Source of the DNA: Hawksworthiomyces lignivorus
Taxonomy: Eukaryota; Ascomycota; Sordariomycetes; Ophiostomatales; Ophiostomataceae
Reading direction: 5' to 3'
DNA: 64,000 nucleotides
NCBI GenBank assembly: GCA_002917075.1
Contig: NTMA01000051.1
Span: 186,001-250,000 of the forward strand
A model generated the notes under the pieces. The model did not search any database and was not told the DNA's origin. It saw nothing but the letters and a program-made list of their open reading frames with translations. Shown here one piece after another: positions 10,575 through 25,267 of this stretch (within the stretch, counting starts at the first letter, position 1; every line of letters begins with the position of its first letter). The translations under genes were made by a program, and so were the position numbers.

Positions 10575-13500
10575 TAATTTCTCTCTTTTAGGTTTTTGTC
10601 TCGAAAATAATAAAAAGTCGTTTTTATCTCTTTTTGTTTAAATTTATTTTATAAAACACTTTTCTTTTTTTAATATATTTGGTCGTATTATAAAATGAAT
10701 CGTTGACAACTTTATTCAACGTCGAAAAATAATTTCAAAACTCGAAAATCTAAGTTTCGAAAGTATATTTTGTTTTCGTTATACTCGTTTGTTAAAAGAT
10801 TATATTTGGTCGACTACGTCGATTTCTAAAACGAAATATTATATTATTTACGTTTGTATAAATATCAAATATAATAAAAAAGAAATCGTGATGAATTTTA
10901 ATAATGTTTTCGTTTTTAATAATTTTTTTATTCATTAATTTTAATTTTTTATTAATCAAACAATAATTCTTCGAGTTCCAAAAACTAAATGATACGACCG
11001 AGACTATAAAGTTAACTTTGGAGAAAGTCCATCGTTATATAACTAAAGTCTTTATTTATATAATTTGTCTTTAAAAACAATGTCGTTTGTTCGAAATAAA
11101 ATATTATAAAATGTTAAACGAAATATATATCGAAATAAATATAAAAGATAAAAAATATTAATATAAAAAAAAACAAATTATAATACAAATTACAAAAAAG
11201 ACACAAATAATAATAAAGATTATTAACGTCAATTTCGATTAAAGTTTTATTTTTAGAGATATTTTCAATATTCTTTTAAAAGTTTTTGAAATTTCGAAAT
11301 TTTTAATAAAATAATTTATAATTTTTAAATATTATATTTTACGTTATAGTCTTTTTATTTAATTAAATATTTATATTCGTATTCGTATTTTTTTTTTCGA
11401 GTTATTAGTTTTGATTGATATATAATAATTTTTTCGATTTCGTATACTTTTTTGTTTACGTAATAATTTGTCCAATAATCTCATAATATTTTAAATTTTT
11501 TTTATTTTAGATTATTAATTGATTTTTAAATGTTTTTTTCTTTTAAATAGTCTTTTCACTTAATTAAATATTCGATCGTTTAATCTTTTTTTCTTTTATA
11601 AATTATAATATATTTTATTTCGTAATTTATTTTTTCGATGACTTTTTTCGTAAATAATAATGTCTTTAGATTTATGAATTTTAATAACAAGATGTAGAAT
11701 ATTAAATATATTTTTGATTTTTTTAATAGTCGTAATTCGTAATTGACGTCTAATATTATTCTTTTAATTTTGTAAAGTTCGACTTTGTAAAAATTTAGTT
11801 TTTTATTTTATCTTTTTGTTTTAATATTTTTATGTTTTAAATAAATTTTATCTTTTTTCTTTAAAATTGATTTTTTAATTTTATGTTTATTTGTTTATTC
11901 TTTTTATTTTCGTTGAACTTTTTGTAGTTTTTTTCACAAATTTATATAAATTTTTTATATTATTTATATTATATTTATCGTTGTTAACGTAATATTTAAT
12001 TATAAATGATAATCTATATATAATTGGTATTTATAATTAATTTTAAATAATATCTTTTTCGTACTTAAATATATTAAATTATTATACGTAAATTGTGTTA
12101 TAAATAATCATTTTACTTAATTGTTTTGGTTTACGTTTATAAATGTTTTTAGATATTTCTTTAAGATTTAGTTTATTTTTTCGTTCTTTTTGTTGGTTTA
12201 TAAATAAAACGTTATATTAAGTTTTTGTTTAATTTATAATTGTTTTATTAATTCGATAATGAAATTGTTTGTGAAGATAATTTTTTTATTATTAGTAATA
12301 TCTTTTAAGAATTCGTGATTTACGAAGATGTATTTTAAATAAAAGTAAGTTAGGTTTTTTGACGAATGACTTTTTTTAAATAATAGAAAATAGATATATT
12401 TAATGAATCGATCGTAAATAACGAATATGTTATTATATTTAATCTCGATAATTGGTTTTTTTAATAAAAATAATTTAATAATAAAGTCTTATATTATTAA
12501 TTTCCAAAGTTTTTTTAAAATAAATAATAACTTTAACTTTTTATATAATTTATATTTTTCTCTATTTTTAATTCGTTTATATATATCGTATTTCGTTATT
12601 ATATTTACAATATCGTTAATCTATTTTATAATATTATAACTTTTCTTTAATTTTATTATTATTTTGAACATTTCGAAATATTTTTTCGTAAAATTTTCGT
12701 GAATCTTCTTTATAATCGTTCGTCTCTCTTCAAAACCGAGTTTCTTTTTCATGGTTTTTATTATAAGGGTCTTATTCGATTATTGATCGAATATTTGTTT
12801 TATAATCTTTTCGACATCGTCGTAATTGTTTTTTTTGTTTAAAATATCAACTTTTTCGTTTTTTTTTCCTTTTCGGTATTTAACTCGTAAGTCGAATTCC
12901 GATAAAAATTAAACTTATTTGATTTGTCGTTCGTTCAATTTCTGATTATAGACAAAATATATAAGATTCTTATAATTCGTATAGACTTTGATCGAATGTT
13001 TGGTTTTTTTCAAATATACTTTTTATTTTTTTATAATCTTTATTATCGTTATAAGTTTTTTGTCGTAAATCGGATAACGTTGTATAAGTTTATTGATTTT
13101 CTTCGAGAAGAATATTATAAGATATAGTTTTTCGTCTTCTCTTTTTTGGGATAATTGTTTTTTTAACGTTTTTTTTAAAACATCGATTTCGATTTTATAT
13201 GATTCTTTTGAGTTGGTTTTTGTTATAATTGGTTTTGACGTTATTTTCTTTTTGATCTTGTCGAATGTCTTTTGTTAAATTTAGATTTAATTAAAAGATA
13301 TGTTTTTTTTTGTTATATTTATCATAAGTGTAGTAATATCGTTGAATCTTTTGATAAACTTTCGATAAAATTTTGTATATTTAACGAATGTTTGTATATC
13401 GATGATATTTTGAGATATTGATCATTTTAATATTGTTTTAATCTTTTTAGAATCCATTTTTATCTTTTTTGGTTTTAATATATATTTTAAAAACGTGGTT

Positions 13501-16500
13501 TCTTAAACGTGAAATTTACACTTCTTGATCTTAGTTAAAAGAAAGTATTTTTTCATTTTAGATAATATTTAATATATATATTTTTGGTATTTTTTTAAAG
13601 TTTTCGAATAAATTAATATATCGTTTAGATAAACCGTTACGAATATATTCAAATATTCTTTAAATACATCGTTGATTAATTCTTAAAACGATATAAATAT
13701 ATTAATTAATTCGAATGACATAACCAAAAATTCGTAGTATTTATATCTAATACGAAAAACCATTTTTTATTTTTTATCTTTTATAATTTTAATAAGATTA
13801 TATATTTTTTTTAGATCAATTTTTATAAATTATTTCGTTTTTTATAATCGATTTCGTATTTCGTTTATAATAAATAATAAATATCAATTTTTAATGATTA
13901 TTTCGTTTAATTGTCGATAATTTATGTAAAATCTTAGTTCGTCATTCTTCTTTGATACGAAAAAGATTGATGTTTTTACGAATGACTATAAGAGTCTAAT
14001 GTATCTCTTCGTTAAGTTTTCGTTTAACCATTTCTTTAAAGTTACGAACTTATCTTCGTTTAAAAAATATATTTTCTAAAAATCTAATATTGTTCCTTCT
14101 CGTAATAGAATCTTATAATCGTAGGATTTATGTTATAATAATCCTATTTTTAATTCGTATTTTTATAATCTCTTATATTTATAGTATTATTTTGGTATAT
14201 AACGGATTTTGTTTTATTCTTTTTTTATTAATATATTTAAAGTTTTGATAATTGTTCTTTGGACTCTTACGTTTCGAAAGTTCATTTAGTCAATGATTTA
14301 GTTAATCGTAGAATTTTCTTTTCTTAGTTACGAAAATCTCAATATAACTTTTGTGTTTTTTAGATTTATAATATCGAATATAATTGTTATATTTTTGTCT
14401 AATATTTTTATAATAATCGTTAATATTTCTTATTTTATTAGATTATCGTCGTAGTTTATTCTTTTTTCTTTAAAGTTTTTTATAAGATAAGATTTTTTCT
14501 TTTTTTGTCAAAAAATTAGTCTTTTTCTATAATTCACACATTTTAATACAATATAGTTTTCTTCAACGTTTAAGTCAATTACGACGTTAAAGTATCGTTT
14601 ATTAATAATGATAAATATAATTAATTGTTTTTCTTTAAAGTTAATGTTTTTTAAGACTTTGTCTTAGTCAGATTTATATCGTCGTCTTATTATGATAAAT
14701 TAGATTTATTTTTTGTTTGTTTTATCTTTCGTTATTTTCGTCGAACTTTGACTTTTTTTTATTATTCTTCTTTTTTCTTTTTGTCTATTTTTATTCGTTC
14801 GAGTCGGAATTCTCTTTTTCATTAACGTTTAACGTCAATATAGATCGATGATCTCATATCGTAATTAACGATGTAAAGTCGTCATAAGTCGATGTTATAG
14901 TCGAAATTGTATATTATTTTATTTTCGAAGTCGAAATAATCTTTAAATTGTAGTTGGAACGATTTTTCGTAATATTGGATTATTTGTTTTTTAATTTATT
15001 TCTTATATTATATTAAAACTTTATAAAATATATATGTTTCGTATATTGGTTTTTTGTAATCAAATTATAAAACGTTTTAATCATAATTTTTAACGATGTC
15101 GTCTTTTTTGTATAATTTATCGATTTTTTGGTTTTATTCGAACAATTCGTTAACGTTTATTTCTTTTTTATTAATATAAGATCGATAAATAATCTTTGTT
15201 CTTTTAAATGTTTCTTTCTCAAACAAAAAAATATTTTCTCGTTTATATTAAAACTTTATTTTTGATACTATTATCTTTAAGTTATAATCTTATTTATCTT
15301 TATTCTTAATAATTATAATGATTCTTTTCGGAATATTCTTTCAATTTTGTTATATTTTTTGTTTTTTTCATATATATATAAGTTTCGTGTCGTAGATTAA
15401 ACATAATTAAAATCGTTCATCGTTAATGTTATATAAATATTTTTATTTAGATCAAACTTTTAATCTTAAAAATTTGTCGTATTAATATATATAATACTTA
15501 TATTTTTTATATTAAGTTTAATATAACATTTTATGTCTTTTTTCTTTTAGTTTAACAGATATAATATCTAATTCGGAGTCTTTCTCTATATTTACTTTTT
15601 TTAAGTTTATATGGTTTCCAAAATCTATCTCTTCAAAAAACAATTGATTCTTTATAAGTTTTTCAGAAATCGTTGGTTTATATCACATCATTTTAACAAT
15701 TCGAGTTTAAAAATATCATTTAACTTCGTCCTTGTCGTTTCGATACGTCGTATAATTATCGTCGTAATATATTATCTAACTCATTAGATTATGATTGAGG
15801 TTTATTCGTATCTAAACAATCTTTTTAGATTCGAAGACTTTTTAAGTGTTTTTCTTTTTTGACTTACAATTTTTAATCAAATATCTTATCTTGTCACAAT
15901 TGTAATACTTACGTGTTTTTTTCTTAACTTTTTAAGTAATTTGGTCTAATTGTATAAAATCTTCGTATTATTTGGGTTTGTTTTTCTTCTTTTTATAATA
16001 ATCGTTTCGATACGTTCTTCGTTTCTTTTATGTTTGTTTATATAATCGTTCATCGATTCGTATTATCATTGTTATATAATTCGTTAAATCGTTTAGTCGG
16101 TTTATTTTATTAATTTCGTCTTTGATAAGTTTTTTTAATCTTCAATAGAATTATATTATTACGAGTTTATCGTCTTAGTTTATTATTATTATAAGATGTC
16201 TAAATTTATTAACGTATTACGATATTGATCCGAATTATTTAAATTTGAGTAACTTTTTTTCGTTTTCTCGATTAATATTTGAGTCCTCGAAGGTTTTCTT
16301 AAATTCTTTTACAAATTTGTCATAATCTTCGAACATTTTCTTTATATCGATTATTATATTGTTTGAGTTTGTTTTATTATTCAAAAAGTTCGTAAAGTAG
16401 GATTTTGTCTATATCGTCGTAAGTTTCTTTAAATATTCGATAATGATAAATACTTTATTAGATTTTTTTATTGATATATTGATTGATTGATATATTAAAT

Positions 16501-16856
16501 ATAAACGTAATTGTATAAAAAAGATTCTCAAATTGGTTTAAGTATCGTCGAATTTATTAAACGTATTGACTTTTAACAAGTCACATATTAATTCTCGTTA
16601 AACAATAAAGTTTTTAAAGTACGTAGTTTTATTTGTTCTTATAACGATTTCGTTATTTAAGACAGTTTTTTTTATTTCGAGTTATTTAATTTTTCGTTAC
16701 ACGACCAATATGTTTTATTAAATGAAGATAGATACGAATAACGTGACTGAAATAACCGAAACTCCCGAAAAACTTACAACAATTTATTTTCCCGACATAA
16801 TGTTAAGATATTGTCTAATTGATACATTGTCAAATTTGAACAAGAGTCGTTATTAT

Positions 16857-17361
16857 TGTTATAAAACTACAATAAATAATATATAAAGTGATCAAATTTA
16901 ATGTTTATATTTTAAGTAAGAATTGTGTAATATATTAATATATATAATAAGAATATTAAATGATAGAGAAGTGTTTTGTGTAAGTTTCAAGATTTAGATA
17001 AACGATAACGATTAGATCGTTATCGTAAATTATTTAAGTTATTTAGATAGAGAATATATAATTATATAAATATGTAATTTTATTTGTACTTTATACTTAA
17101 ACTTTATATTTCGTATAAAGTTCATTTTTGTTTTATATTTAAACTTTATTCTTCGTATGAAGTTTAGTTATGTAATTCTTTTGATATAATATTTTTACTA
17201 ATATTTAAGTTCGTATAATATATTTGTTTATTTTAATATAATATTGATATTAGTCTTTTATGATATTATTTTTATCAATATATTAATATATTTATTTTAT
17301 TATATTTTATCGTTTTTCTTTTAAGGTTTTAATTTAGATCTTTTCGTTTTATTTTATAATA
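16857..17361 (-). repeat. Gypsy copy 1, 5' LTR (505 bp)
   Basis: Same length as its partner at 10070-10574. It differs mainly by transitions (for example GATTGGATC there, GATTAGATC here). It borders the 615-bp loop that separates the two gypsy copies. Confidence 0.9.
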
Positions 17362-17976
17362 GATAAACGATTATTTTTATTTTGACAATTTGGTTATATT
17401 GTGAATAAAGAGTATTTATAATTTTATAAAATCTTATATTAAGACTTCATAAGTTGATCTTTTTATAATTGGTCAAAGTATTATTTATATAGTTAAAAAC
17501 CAATTAGTAGAGTTGAGATTTGTTTATTTATACCAAAATTTAATACGATTAATTAATATCTCGAAAAATCTTTTTGATGATATATATGATTTTATATTTC
17601 ATAAAGTATTTAGACTAATATTACGTCAAAAACAATTATTTAATGATAAAGAAAAACTACGATCTTATTTGTATACATTTTTATAATCTTTTGGTTTATT
17701 TTACGTTTATCTTATTCAAGAAAAACTAAAAAAAAATCAATTATTACAAATGTCTAATTTTCATAATCATTAGTATCTTTTATCTTATAATATTATTATT
17801 CGACCTCAAATCTTTTTGACGTCGTAACGTTTAATCAATCACAAATCAAACTCAAAGTTTCTAAAATCAAACAATAAACATAAACCAAATAATTTCGAAA
17901 TTATCGAAAAAATAATATAAAAAACATCTTATAAATACAACAATTATAATTAACTAAAACATATAATACAATTTTG
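17362..17976. other. MULE loop segment between the two gypsy copies
   Basis: 615 bp: the second target duplication of copy 1 (GATAA, 17362-17366), a piece of the MULE transposase (17367-17976), and the first target duplication of copy 2 (TTTTG, 17972-17976). Translation in the transposase frame gives IKSYIKTS, NQLVELRFVYLYQN and a degenerate segment equivalent to the usual GLPCAH region. It is not palindromic. Confidence 0.85.
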
Positions 17977-18481
17977 TATTATAAAATAAAACGAAAAAAC
18001 CTAAATTAAAACCTTAAAAGAAAAACGATAAAGTATAACAAAATAAATATACTAATATATTAATAAAAATAATATTATAAAGAACTAACATCAATATTAT
18101 ATTAAAATAAACAAATATATTATACAAATTTAAATATTAATAAGAATATTATACTAAAAAGATTACATAACTAAATTTTATACGAAAAATAAAGTTTAAA
18201 TATAAAACAAAAATAAACTTTATACGAAATATAAAGTTTAGATATAAAGTACAAATAAAGTTACATATTTATATAATTATACATTTTTTATCTAAATAAC
18301 TTAAATAATTTACGATAACGATTTAATCGTTATCGTTTGTCTAAATTTTGAGACTTATATAAAACACTTTTTTATCATTTAATATTCTTATTACATATAT
18401 TAATATATTATGTAGTTTTTACTTAAAACATAAACATTAGACTTGATCACTTTATATATTATTTATTATAGTTTTGTAATA
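17977..18481 (+). repeat. Gypsy copy 2, 5' LTR (505 bp)
   Basis: Begins TATTATAAAATAAAACG, which is TGTTA with TG turned to TA. Ends TTTTGTAATA. Same length as its partner at 24763. Confidence 0.9.
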
Positions 18482-19430
18482 ACAATAACGACTTTTGTTC
18501 AAATCTGATAATGTATCAATTAGACAATATCTTAACATTATGTCGAGAAAACAAGTTGTTGTAAACTTTTCGAGAGTTTCGATTACTTTAACCACGTTAT
18601 TCGTATCCATCTTTATCTAACAAGACATGTTGGTTATACAACGGAAAATTAGACAACTCGAAACAGAAAAAGTTGTTTTGAATAACAAGATCGTTATAAG
18701 AACAAACAAGGCTATATATCTTAAAAACCTTATTATTTAACGAGGATCGATACGTAACTCGTTGAAAGTCAATATGTTTGATAAGTTCGACGACACTTAA
18801 GTTAATTTAAAAACCTTTTTTACGTAATTACGTTTGTATTTGACGTATCAATCAGTCAATATATTAACAAAGAAGTTTGATAAAATATTCATTATTATCG
18901 GATATCTAAAGAAATCTACGACGATATAAACAAAGTCTTATTTTACGAACTTTTTGAACAATAAAACGAACTTAGACGATATAATAACTAATACGAAAAA
19001 GATGTTCAAAAGTTATAACAAATTTGTAAAAAAACTCAAAAGAGTCTTCGAGAACTTAGACGTTAATCGAAAAAACGAAAAAAAACTACTCAAACTCAAA
19101 CAACTCGAATCAATATCGTAATACGTTAATGAGTTCAAACGTTTTATGACGATAATAAATTAAGACGATAAACCTACGATAATACAATTTTATCAAAGAC
19201 TAAAAAAATCCATCAAAGACGAAATTAATAAAATAAATCGATTAAACGATCTAACGAATTATATAACGATGACAATACAAATCGATAAACGATTATATAA
19301 ACGAATATAAAAAAAACGAGAAATATATCGAAACGATTATCATAAAAAGAAGAAAAACAAACTCAAATAATACAAAGACTTTATACAATTAAACCAAATC
19401 ACTCAAAAAGTCAAAAAAGAAATATATAAA

Positions 19431-19475
19431 TATTACAATTATAACAAGACAAGATATTTGACCAAAAACTATAAG
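19431..19475 (+). other. Mutated CCHC zinc knuckle of gypsy copy 2 gag
   Basis: Reads YYNYNKTRYLTKNYK. The spacing of a retroviral-type CX2CX4HX4C knuckle is kept, but each Cys and the His is now Tyr. Cys to Tyr is TGT/TGC to TAT/TAC; His to Tyr is CAC to TAC/TAT. Both are transitions. Confidence 0.8.
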
Positions 19476-21369
19476 TCAAAAAAAAAGAATACTCAAAAGA
19501 TCTCCAAACCCAAGAAAATTGTTCAAATACGAATAAACCTCAATCATAATCTGATAAATTGAACAATATACTACGACGACAATTATACGATACATCGAAA
19601 CGACAAAAACGAAATTGGATAATATTTTCAAACTCGAATTATCAAAATGATATAATATAAATCAACGATTCTTGAAAAATCTACGAAGAATTAATTGTTT
19701 TTCGAGGAAATAGATCCTAAAAACCGTACGAACTCAAAAGAAGTAAATATAAAAAAAGATTCCGAATCAAATATTATATTTATTAAACTAAGAAGAAAAG
19801 AACATAAAATATTATATTAAATCTAATATAAAAAATACAAATGTTATATACATCAATACGACAAATTTCTAAAATTAAAAACTTAATTTAAATAAAAATA
19901 TCCATACGATATTAATAACGAATAATTCCAACTATATCTAATCCATAACACAAAACCTATATATATATAAAAAAAACAAAAAATATAACAAAATTGAAAG
20001 AATATTTCAAAAGAAATCATTATAATTATTAAGAATAAAAATAAATGAGATTATAACTCAAAAATAATAATACTAAAAATAAAGTTTTAATACAAACGAG
20101 AAAATATCTTTTTATTTAAAAAAAAAACACTTAAGAAAACAAAAACCATTTATCGATCTTATATTAACGAAAAAGAAATAAACATCAACGAATTATCCGA
20201 ATAAAACCAAAAAATCGATAAATTATATAAAAAAAACGACATCGTTAGAGATTATAATCAAAACGTCTTATGGTTTGATTACAAAAAACCAATATACGAA
20301 ATATATATATTTTATAAAACTTTGACATAATATAAAGAACAAATCAAAAAACAAATAATCTAATATTATAAAAAATCGTTCCGACCATAATCCAAAGACC
20401 ATCTCGACTTCGAAAACAAAACAACGTATAATTTCGACCACAACATCGACTCATAACGACCTCATATCGTCAACTACGATATAAAACCACCAATCTATAT
20501 TAACGTTAAACATTAATGAAAAAGAGAATCCCGACTCGAACAAACAAAAACGAACAAAAAGAGAAAAGAAGAATGATAAAAAAGAACCAAAGTTCGACGA
20601 AAACAACGAAAGACAAAACAAACAAAAAACGAACTTGACTTATCACAACAAAACGACGATATAAACTTAATTAAGACAAAATCTTAAAAAACATTAATTC
20701 CGAAAAAAAACAATTAATTATACTTATTATTATTAATAAACGATACTTTAACGTTGTAATCGATTCGAACGTCGAAAGAAACTATATCGTACTAAAATAT
20801 ATAAACCACAAAAAAAGACCAATTCTTTAATAAGAAAAAAAAAAACCTTATTTTATAAAAAACTTTAAAAGAAAAAAAACAAACTACAACAATGACCTAA
20901 TAAAACGAAAAATATTAACGATTATTATAAAAATGTTAAACAAAGATATAACGATTACGTTTGATATTATAAACCTAAAAGACACAAAAGTCATATTAAG
21001 ACTTCCGTAACTAAAAAAAGAAAACTTTACGATTAATTAAATTATTAATTAAATAAATTTTCGAGATATAAGAGTCCAAAAAACAATTATCAAGACTTTA
21101 AATATATTAACAAAAAAAAAACAAAATGAGATTCGTTACGTATTAAAACAATATCATAAGTATAAAAGACTATAAAAACACGAATTAGAAATAAGATTAT
21201 TATAATATAAATCTTACAATCACAAGATTTTATTACGAAAAAAAACGATATTAAGTTTTTAGAAAATATATTCTTTAAACGAAGACAAACTCATAACTCT
21301 AAAAAAATGATTAAACGAAAACCTAACAAAAAGATACATTAAATCTTCACAATTATTCACAAAAATATT

Positions 21370-21750
21370 AATCCTTTTCGTATTAAAGAAAAATGACGAA
21401 CTAAAACTTTACATAAATTATCAATAATTAAACGAAATAACCATTAAAAATCGATATTCGTTATCTATTATAGACGAGATACGAGATCGATTACAAAAAA
21501 CAAAATGGTTTACGAAGATTAATTTGAGAAAAACATATAACTTTATCAAAATTGTAAAAGATAAAGAATAAAAAACGATCTTTTATATTAAATATAAATA
21601 TTATAAGTTTTTGGTTATATTATTCGAACTAATTAATATACTTATATCGTTTCAAGAACTAATTAATGATATATTCAAAAAATATTTAGATATATTCGTA
21701 ATGATTTATTTAAATAATATACTAATTTATTCGAAAATCTTAAAAAAATA
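21370..21750 (+). pseudogene. Reverse transcriptase domain of gypsy copy 2
   Basis: The translation carries INYQQLNEITIKNRYSL, RDRLQKTKWFTKINLRKTYN and IYLNNILIYSK. Against gypsy reverse transcriptases in general, both Asp of YxDD and the first catalytic Asp are Asn, and a conserved Trp codon is a stop (KDKE*KT). Inactive. Confidence 0.9.
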
Positions 21751-24700
21751 TTAAAAATATATATATTAAATATTGTCTAAAATGAAAAAACATTTTCTCT
21801 TAACTAAAACCAAAAAGTATAAATTCCACGTCCAAGAAACCACGTTTCTAAAATATATATTAAAACCAAAAAAAATAAAAATAAATTTTAAAAAGATTAA
21901 AATAATACTAAAATAATCAATATTCCAAAATGTCATCAATATACAAACATTTATTAAATATATAAAATTCTATCAAAAGTTTATCAAAAGATTTAATGAT
22001 ATTACTACATTTATGATAAATATAATAAAAAAAAACACATTCTTTAATTAGACCCAAACCCAACAAAAAAATTCGACGAGGTCAAAAAGAAAATAACGTC
22101 AAAATTAATTATAATAAAAGTCAACCCAAAAAAATCATACGAAGTCGAAATCGACACTTCAAAAAAAACGTTAAAAAAACAATTATCTCAGAAAAAAGAA
22201 AACGAAAAACTACATTTCATAATATTCTTCTCGAAGAAAATCAATAAACTCATACAACGTTATCCGATCCACGACAAAGAACTTATGACAATAATGAAAA
22301 CCATAAAAGAATAAAGAATATATTTGAAAAGAACCAAACATTCGATCAAAATTTATATAAATCACAAAAACCTTATATACTTCGTTTATAATCAAAAACT
22401 AAACGAATGACAAATCAAATAAACTTAGTTTTTATCGAAATTCGACCTACGAATTAAATACCAAAAAGAAAAAAAAAACGAAAGAGTTAATACTTTAAAC
22501 AAAAAAAACGACTACAACGATATCGAAAAGATTACAAAACAAATATTCGACTAATAATCGAATAAGATCTTTATAATAAAAACCATAAAAAAGGAATTTG
22601 GTTTTAAAAAAAGACGAATAGTCATAAAAAAGATTTACGAAAACTTTATGAGAAAATATTTCGAAATATTCAAAATAATAATAAAATTAAAAAAAAATTA
22701 TGACATTATAAAATAAATCAACGATATTGTAAATATAATAACGAAATATAATATATATAAACGAATTAAAAATAAAGAAAAACACAAATTATATGAAAAG
22801 TTAAAGTCATTATCTATTTCAAAAAAATCTTGAAAATTAATAATATAAAACTTTATTGTCAAATTATCTTTATCGAAAAAATCAATTATCGAAATTAAAT
22901 ATAATAATATATTCGTTATTTACGATCGATTTATCAAATATATCTATTTTTTATTATTTAAAAAAAATTATTCGTCGAAAAACCTAATTTATCTTTATCT
23001 AAAATATATCTTCACAAACTACGAATTCTCAAAAGATATTACTAATAATAGAAAAATCATTTTTATAAACAATTTTATCATCGAATTAATAAAATAACTA
23101 TAAATCAAACAAAAATTTAATATAATATTTTATTTACAAATTAACGAAAAGAACGAAAAGATAAATCAAACTTTAAAGAAATATCTAAAAACATTTGTAA
23201 ACATAAACCAAAATAATTAAATAAAATAATTATTTATAATACAATTTATATATAATAATTCGATATATTTAAATACGAAAAAGACATTATTTAAAGTCAA
23301 TTACAAATACCAACTACGTATAAATTATTATTTACAACTAAATATTATATCGATAATAACAAATATAACACAAATAATGTAAAAAATCTATATAAATTTA
23401 CGAAAAGAATTATAAAAAGTTTAACAAAGACAAAAAAAACAAATAAATAAATACAAAATTAAAAAATCAATTTTGAAAAAGAGAAATAAAGTCTATCTAA
23501 AACACAAAAATATCAAAACAAAAAAATAAAGTAAGAAACTGAATTTTCGTAAAATCGAATCTTACAAAATTAAAAAAATAATATTAAACATCAATTATAA
23601 ATTACGATTATTAAAAAAATCAAAAATATATTCGATATTTTACATTTTATTGTTGAAATTTACGAATTTAAAGATATTATCGTTTACGAAAAAAGTCATC
23701 GAAGAAATAAATTACGAAATAAAATACATTGTAATTTATAAAAGAAAAAAAAATTAAACGATTGAGTATTTGATTAAATAGAAAGACTATTTAAAAAAAA
23801 AGAATATTTAAGAATTAATTAATAATCTAAAATAAAAAAAATCTAAAATATTACAAAATTATTAGATAAATTATTATATAAATAAAAAAATATACAAAAT
23901 CGAGAAAATTGTCATATATCGACCAAAATTAATAATTTGAAAAAAAAAATACAAATATAAATATAAATATTTGATCAAATAAAAAGATTATAATATAAAA
24001 TATAATATTTAAGAATTATAAATTATTTTATTAAAAACTTCGAAACTTCAAAAACTTTTAAAAAAATATTAAAAATATTTTCAAAAATAAAACTTTAATC
24101 AAAATCGATGTTAATAATCTTTATTATTATTCATATCTTTTCTACAATTTATATTATAATTTATTTTTCTTCACGTCAACGTTTTTCATCTTTTACATTT
24201 ACTTTAACGTATACTTTATTTAATATTTTACGACGTTTCGTTTCAAACAAATAATATTATTTTCGAAAACGAGTTATATAAACAAAGACTTTAGTCATAT
24301 AACGATAGACTTTCTTTAAAGTTAATTCTACGATTTCGGTTATATTATCTAGTTTTTGGAACTCGAAGAGTTATCGTTCGATTAACAAAAAATTAAAATC
24401 AACAAATAAAAAAATCATCAAAAACGAAAATATTATCAAAACCCATCACGATTCTCTTTTCATCACATTTGACACTTACACAAACACAAATAATATAACA
24501 TTTCACTTTGAAAATCGACGTAATCGACCAAATATAATCTTTTGACAAACGAGTACAATAAAAATAAAATATATTTTCGAAATTTAGATTTTCGAATTTT
24601 GAAATTATCTTTTAACGTTAGACAAAATTGTTAATAATTCATTTTACAATACGACTAAACATATTAAAAAAAAAAAAGTGTCTTATAAGATAAATTTAAA

Positions 24701-24762
24701 CAAAAAAAAACAAAAACAATCTTTTATTATTTTCGAAACGAAAACCTAAAAAAAAAAAATCA

Positions 24763-25267
24763 TATTACAAAATAAAACGAAAAAATCTAAATTAAGACCT
24801 TAAGAGAAAAACGATAAAGTATAACAAAATAAGTATATTAATATATTAATAAAAATAATATTATAAAAGACTAATACTAATATTATATTAAAATAAACAA
24901 ATATATCATACGAATTTAAATACTAATAAGAATATTATATCAAAAGAATTACATAACTAAACTTTATACAAAGAATAAAGTTTAGATATAAAACAAAAAT
25001 AAACTTCATACAAAATATAAAGTTTAGATATAAAGTACGAATGAAGTTGTACATTTATATAACTATACATTTTCTACTTAAATAACTTAGATAGTTTACG
25101 GTAACGATCCAGTCGTTATCGTTTGTCTGAATCTTAAGACTTATACAAAATACTTTTTTATCATTCAGTGTTCTCATTATATATATTAATACATTACGTA
25201 GTTCTTACTTAGAACATAAATATTAGACTTGATTACTCTATACATTGTTTATTGTAACTTTGTAACA
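24763..25267 (+). repeat. Gypsy copy 2, 3' LTR (505 bp)
   Basis: Starts TATTACAAAATAAAACG just after an A-rich polypurine tract (near 24745-24760) and ends TTTGTAACA. This copy keeps more original bases near its outer end than the 5' LTR does. Confidence 0.9.

Larger units (their letters stand above)
10070..17361 (-). mobile_element. Ty3/gypsy LTR retrotransposon, copy 1, RIP-degenerate
   Basis: 7,292 bp with 505-bp LTRs at both ends, read on the minus strand. It is the near mirror image of copy 2, with matching positions summing to about 35,338. By that symmetry its reverse transcriptase lies near 13,590-13,970, its RNase H near 12,840-13,190 and its integrase near 11,940-12,530. Direct support comes from the same antisense peptide core (FFVVNRITLYKFIDFLREEYY) read at 12924-13127 here and at 22210-22395 on the opposite strand in copy 2. 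The plus strand is strongly T-rich because G-to-A changes lie on the coding strand. Stops interrupt every frame; no function remains. Confidence 0.9.
17977..25267 (+). mobile_element. Ty3/gypsy LTR retrotransposon, copy 2, RIP-degenerate
   Basis: 7,291 bp with 505-bp LTRs and target duplications TTTTG (left) and TCTTG (right, 25268-25272). Domain order on the plus strand is gag, protease, reverse transcriptase, RNase H, integrase, which is the gypsy order. The gag zinc knuckle is visible at 19431-19475 with its Cys and His codons all turned to Tyr. A protease-like DSNASRNY-type site lies near 20,755. Reverse transcriptase spans about 21,370-21,750 (NRYSLSIIDEIRDRLQ, with the catalytic YLDD read as YLNN). 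RNase H spans about 22,150-22,500 (YPIHDKELMTIM). Integrase spans about 22,810-23,400. Stops are frequent throughout and no protein can be made. Confidence 0.92.

Noticed and set aside
12924..13127. 67-codon open frame, and its counterpart at 22210-22395 on the other strand
   Set aside because: Both are antisense to the RNase H region of the gypsy copies. They survive only because G-to-A changes on the coding strand remove stops from the other; useful as proof of the inverted repeat, not as genes.
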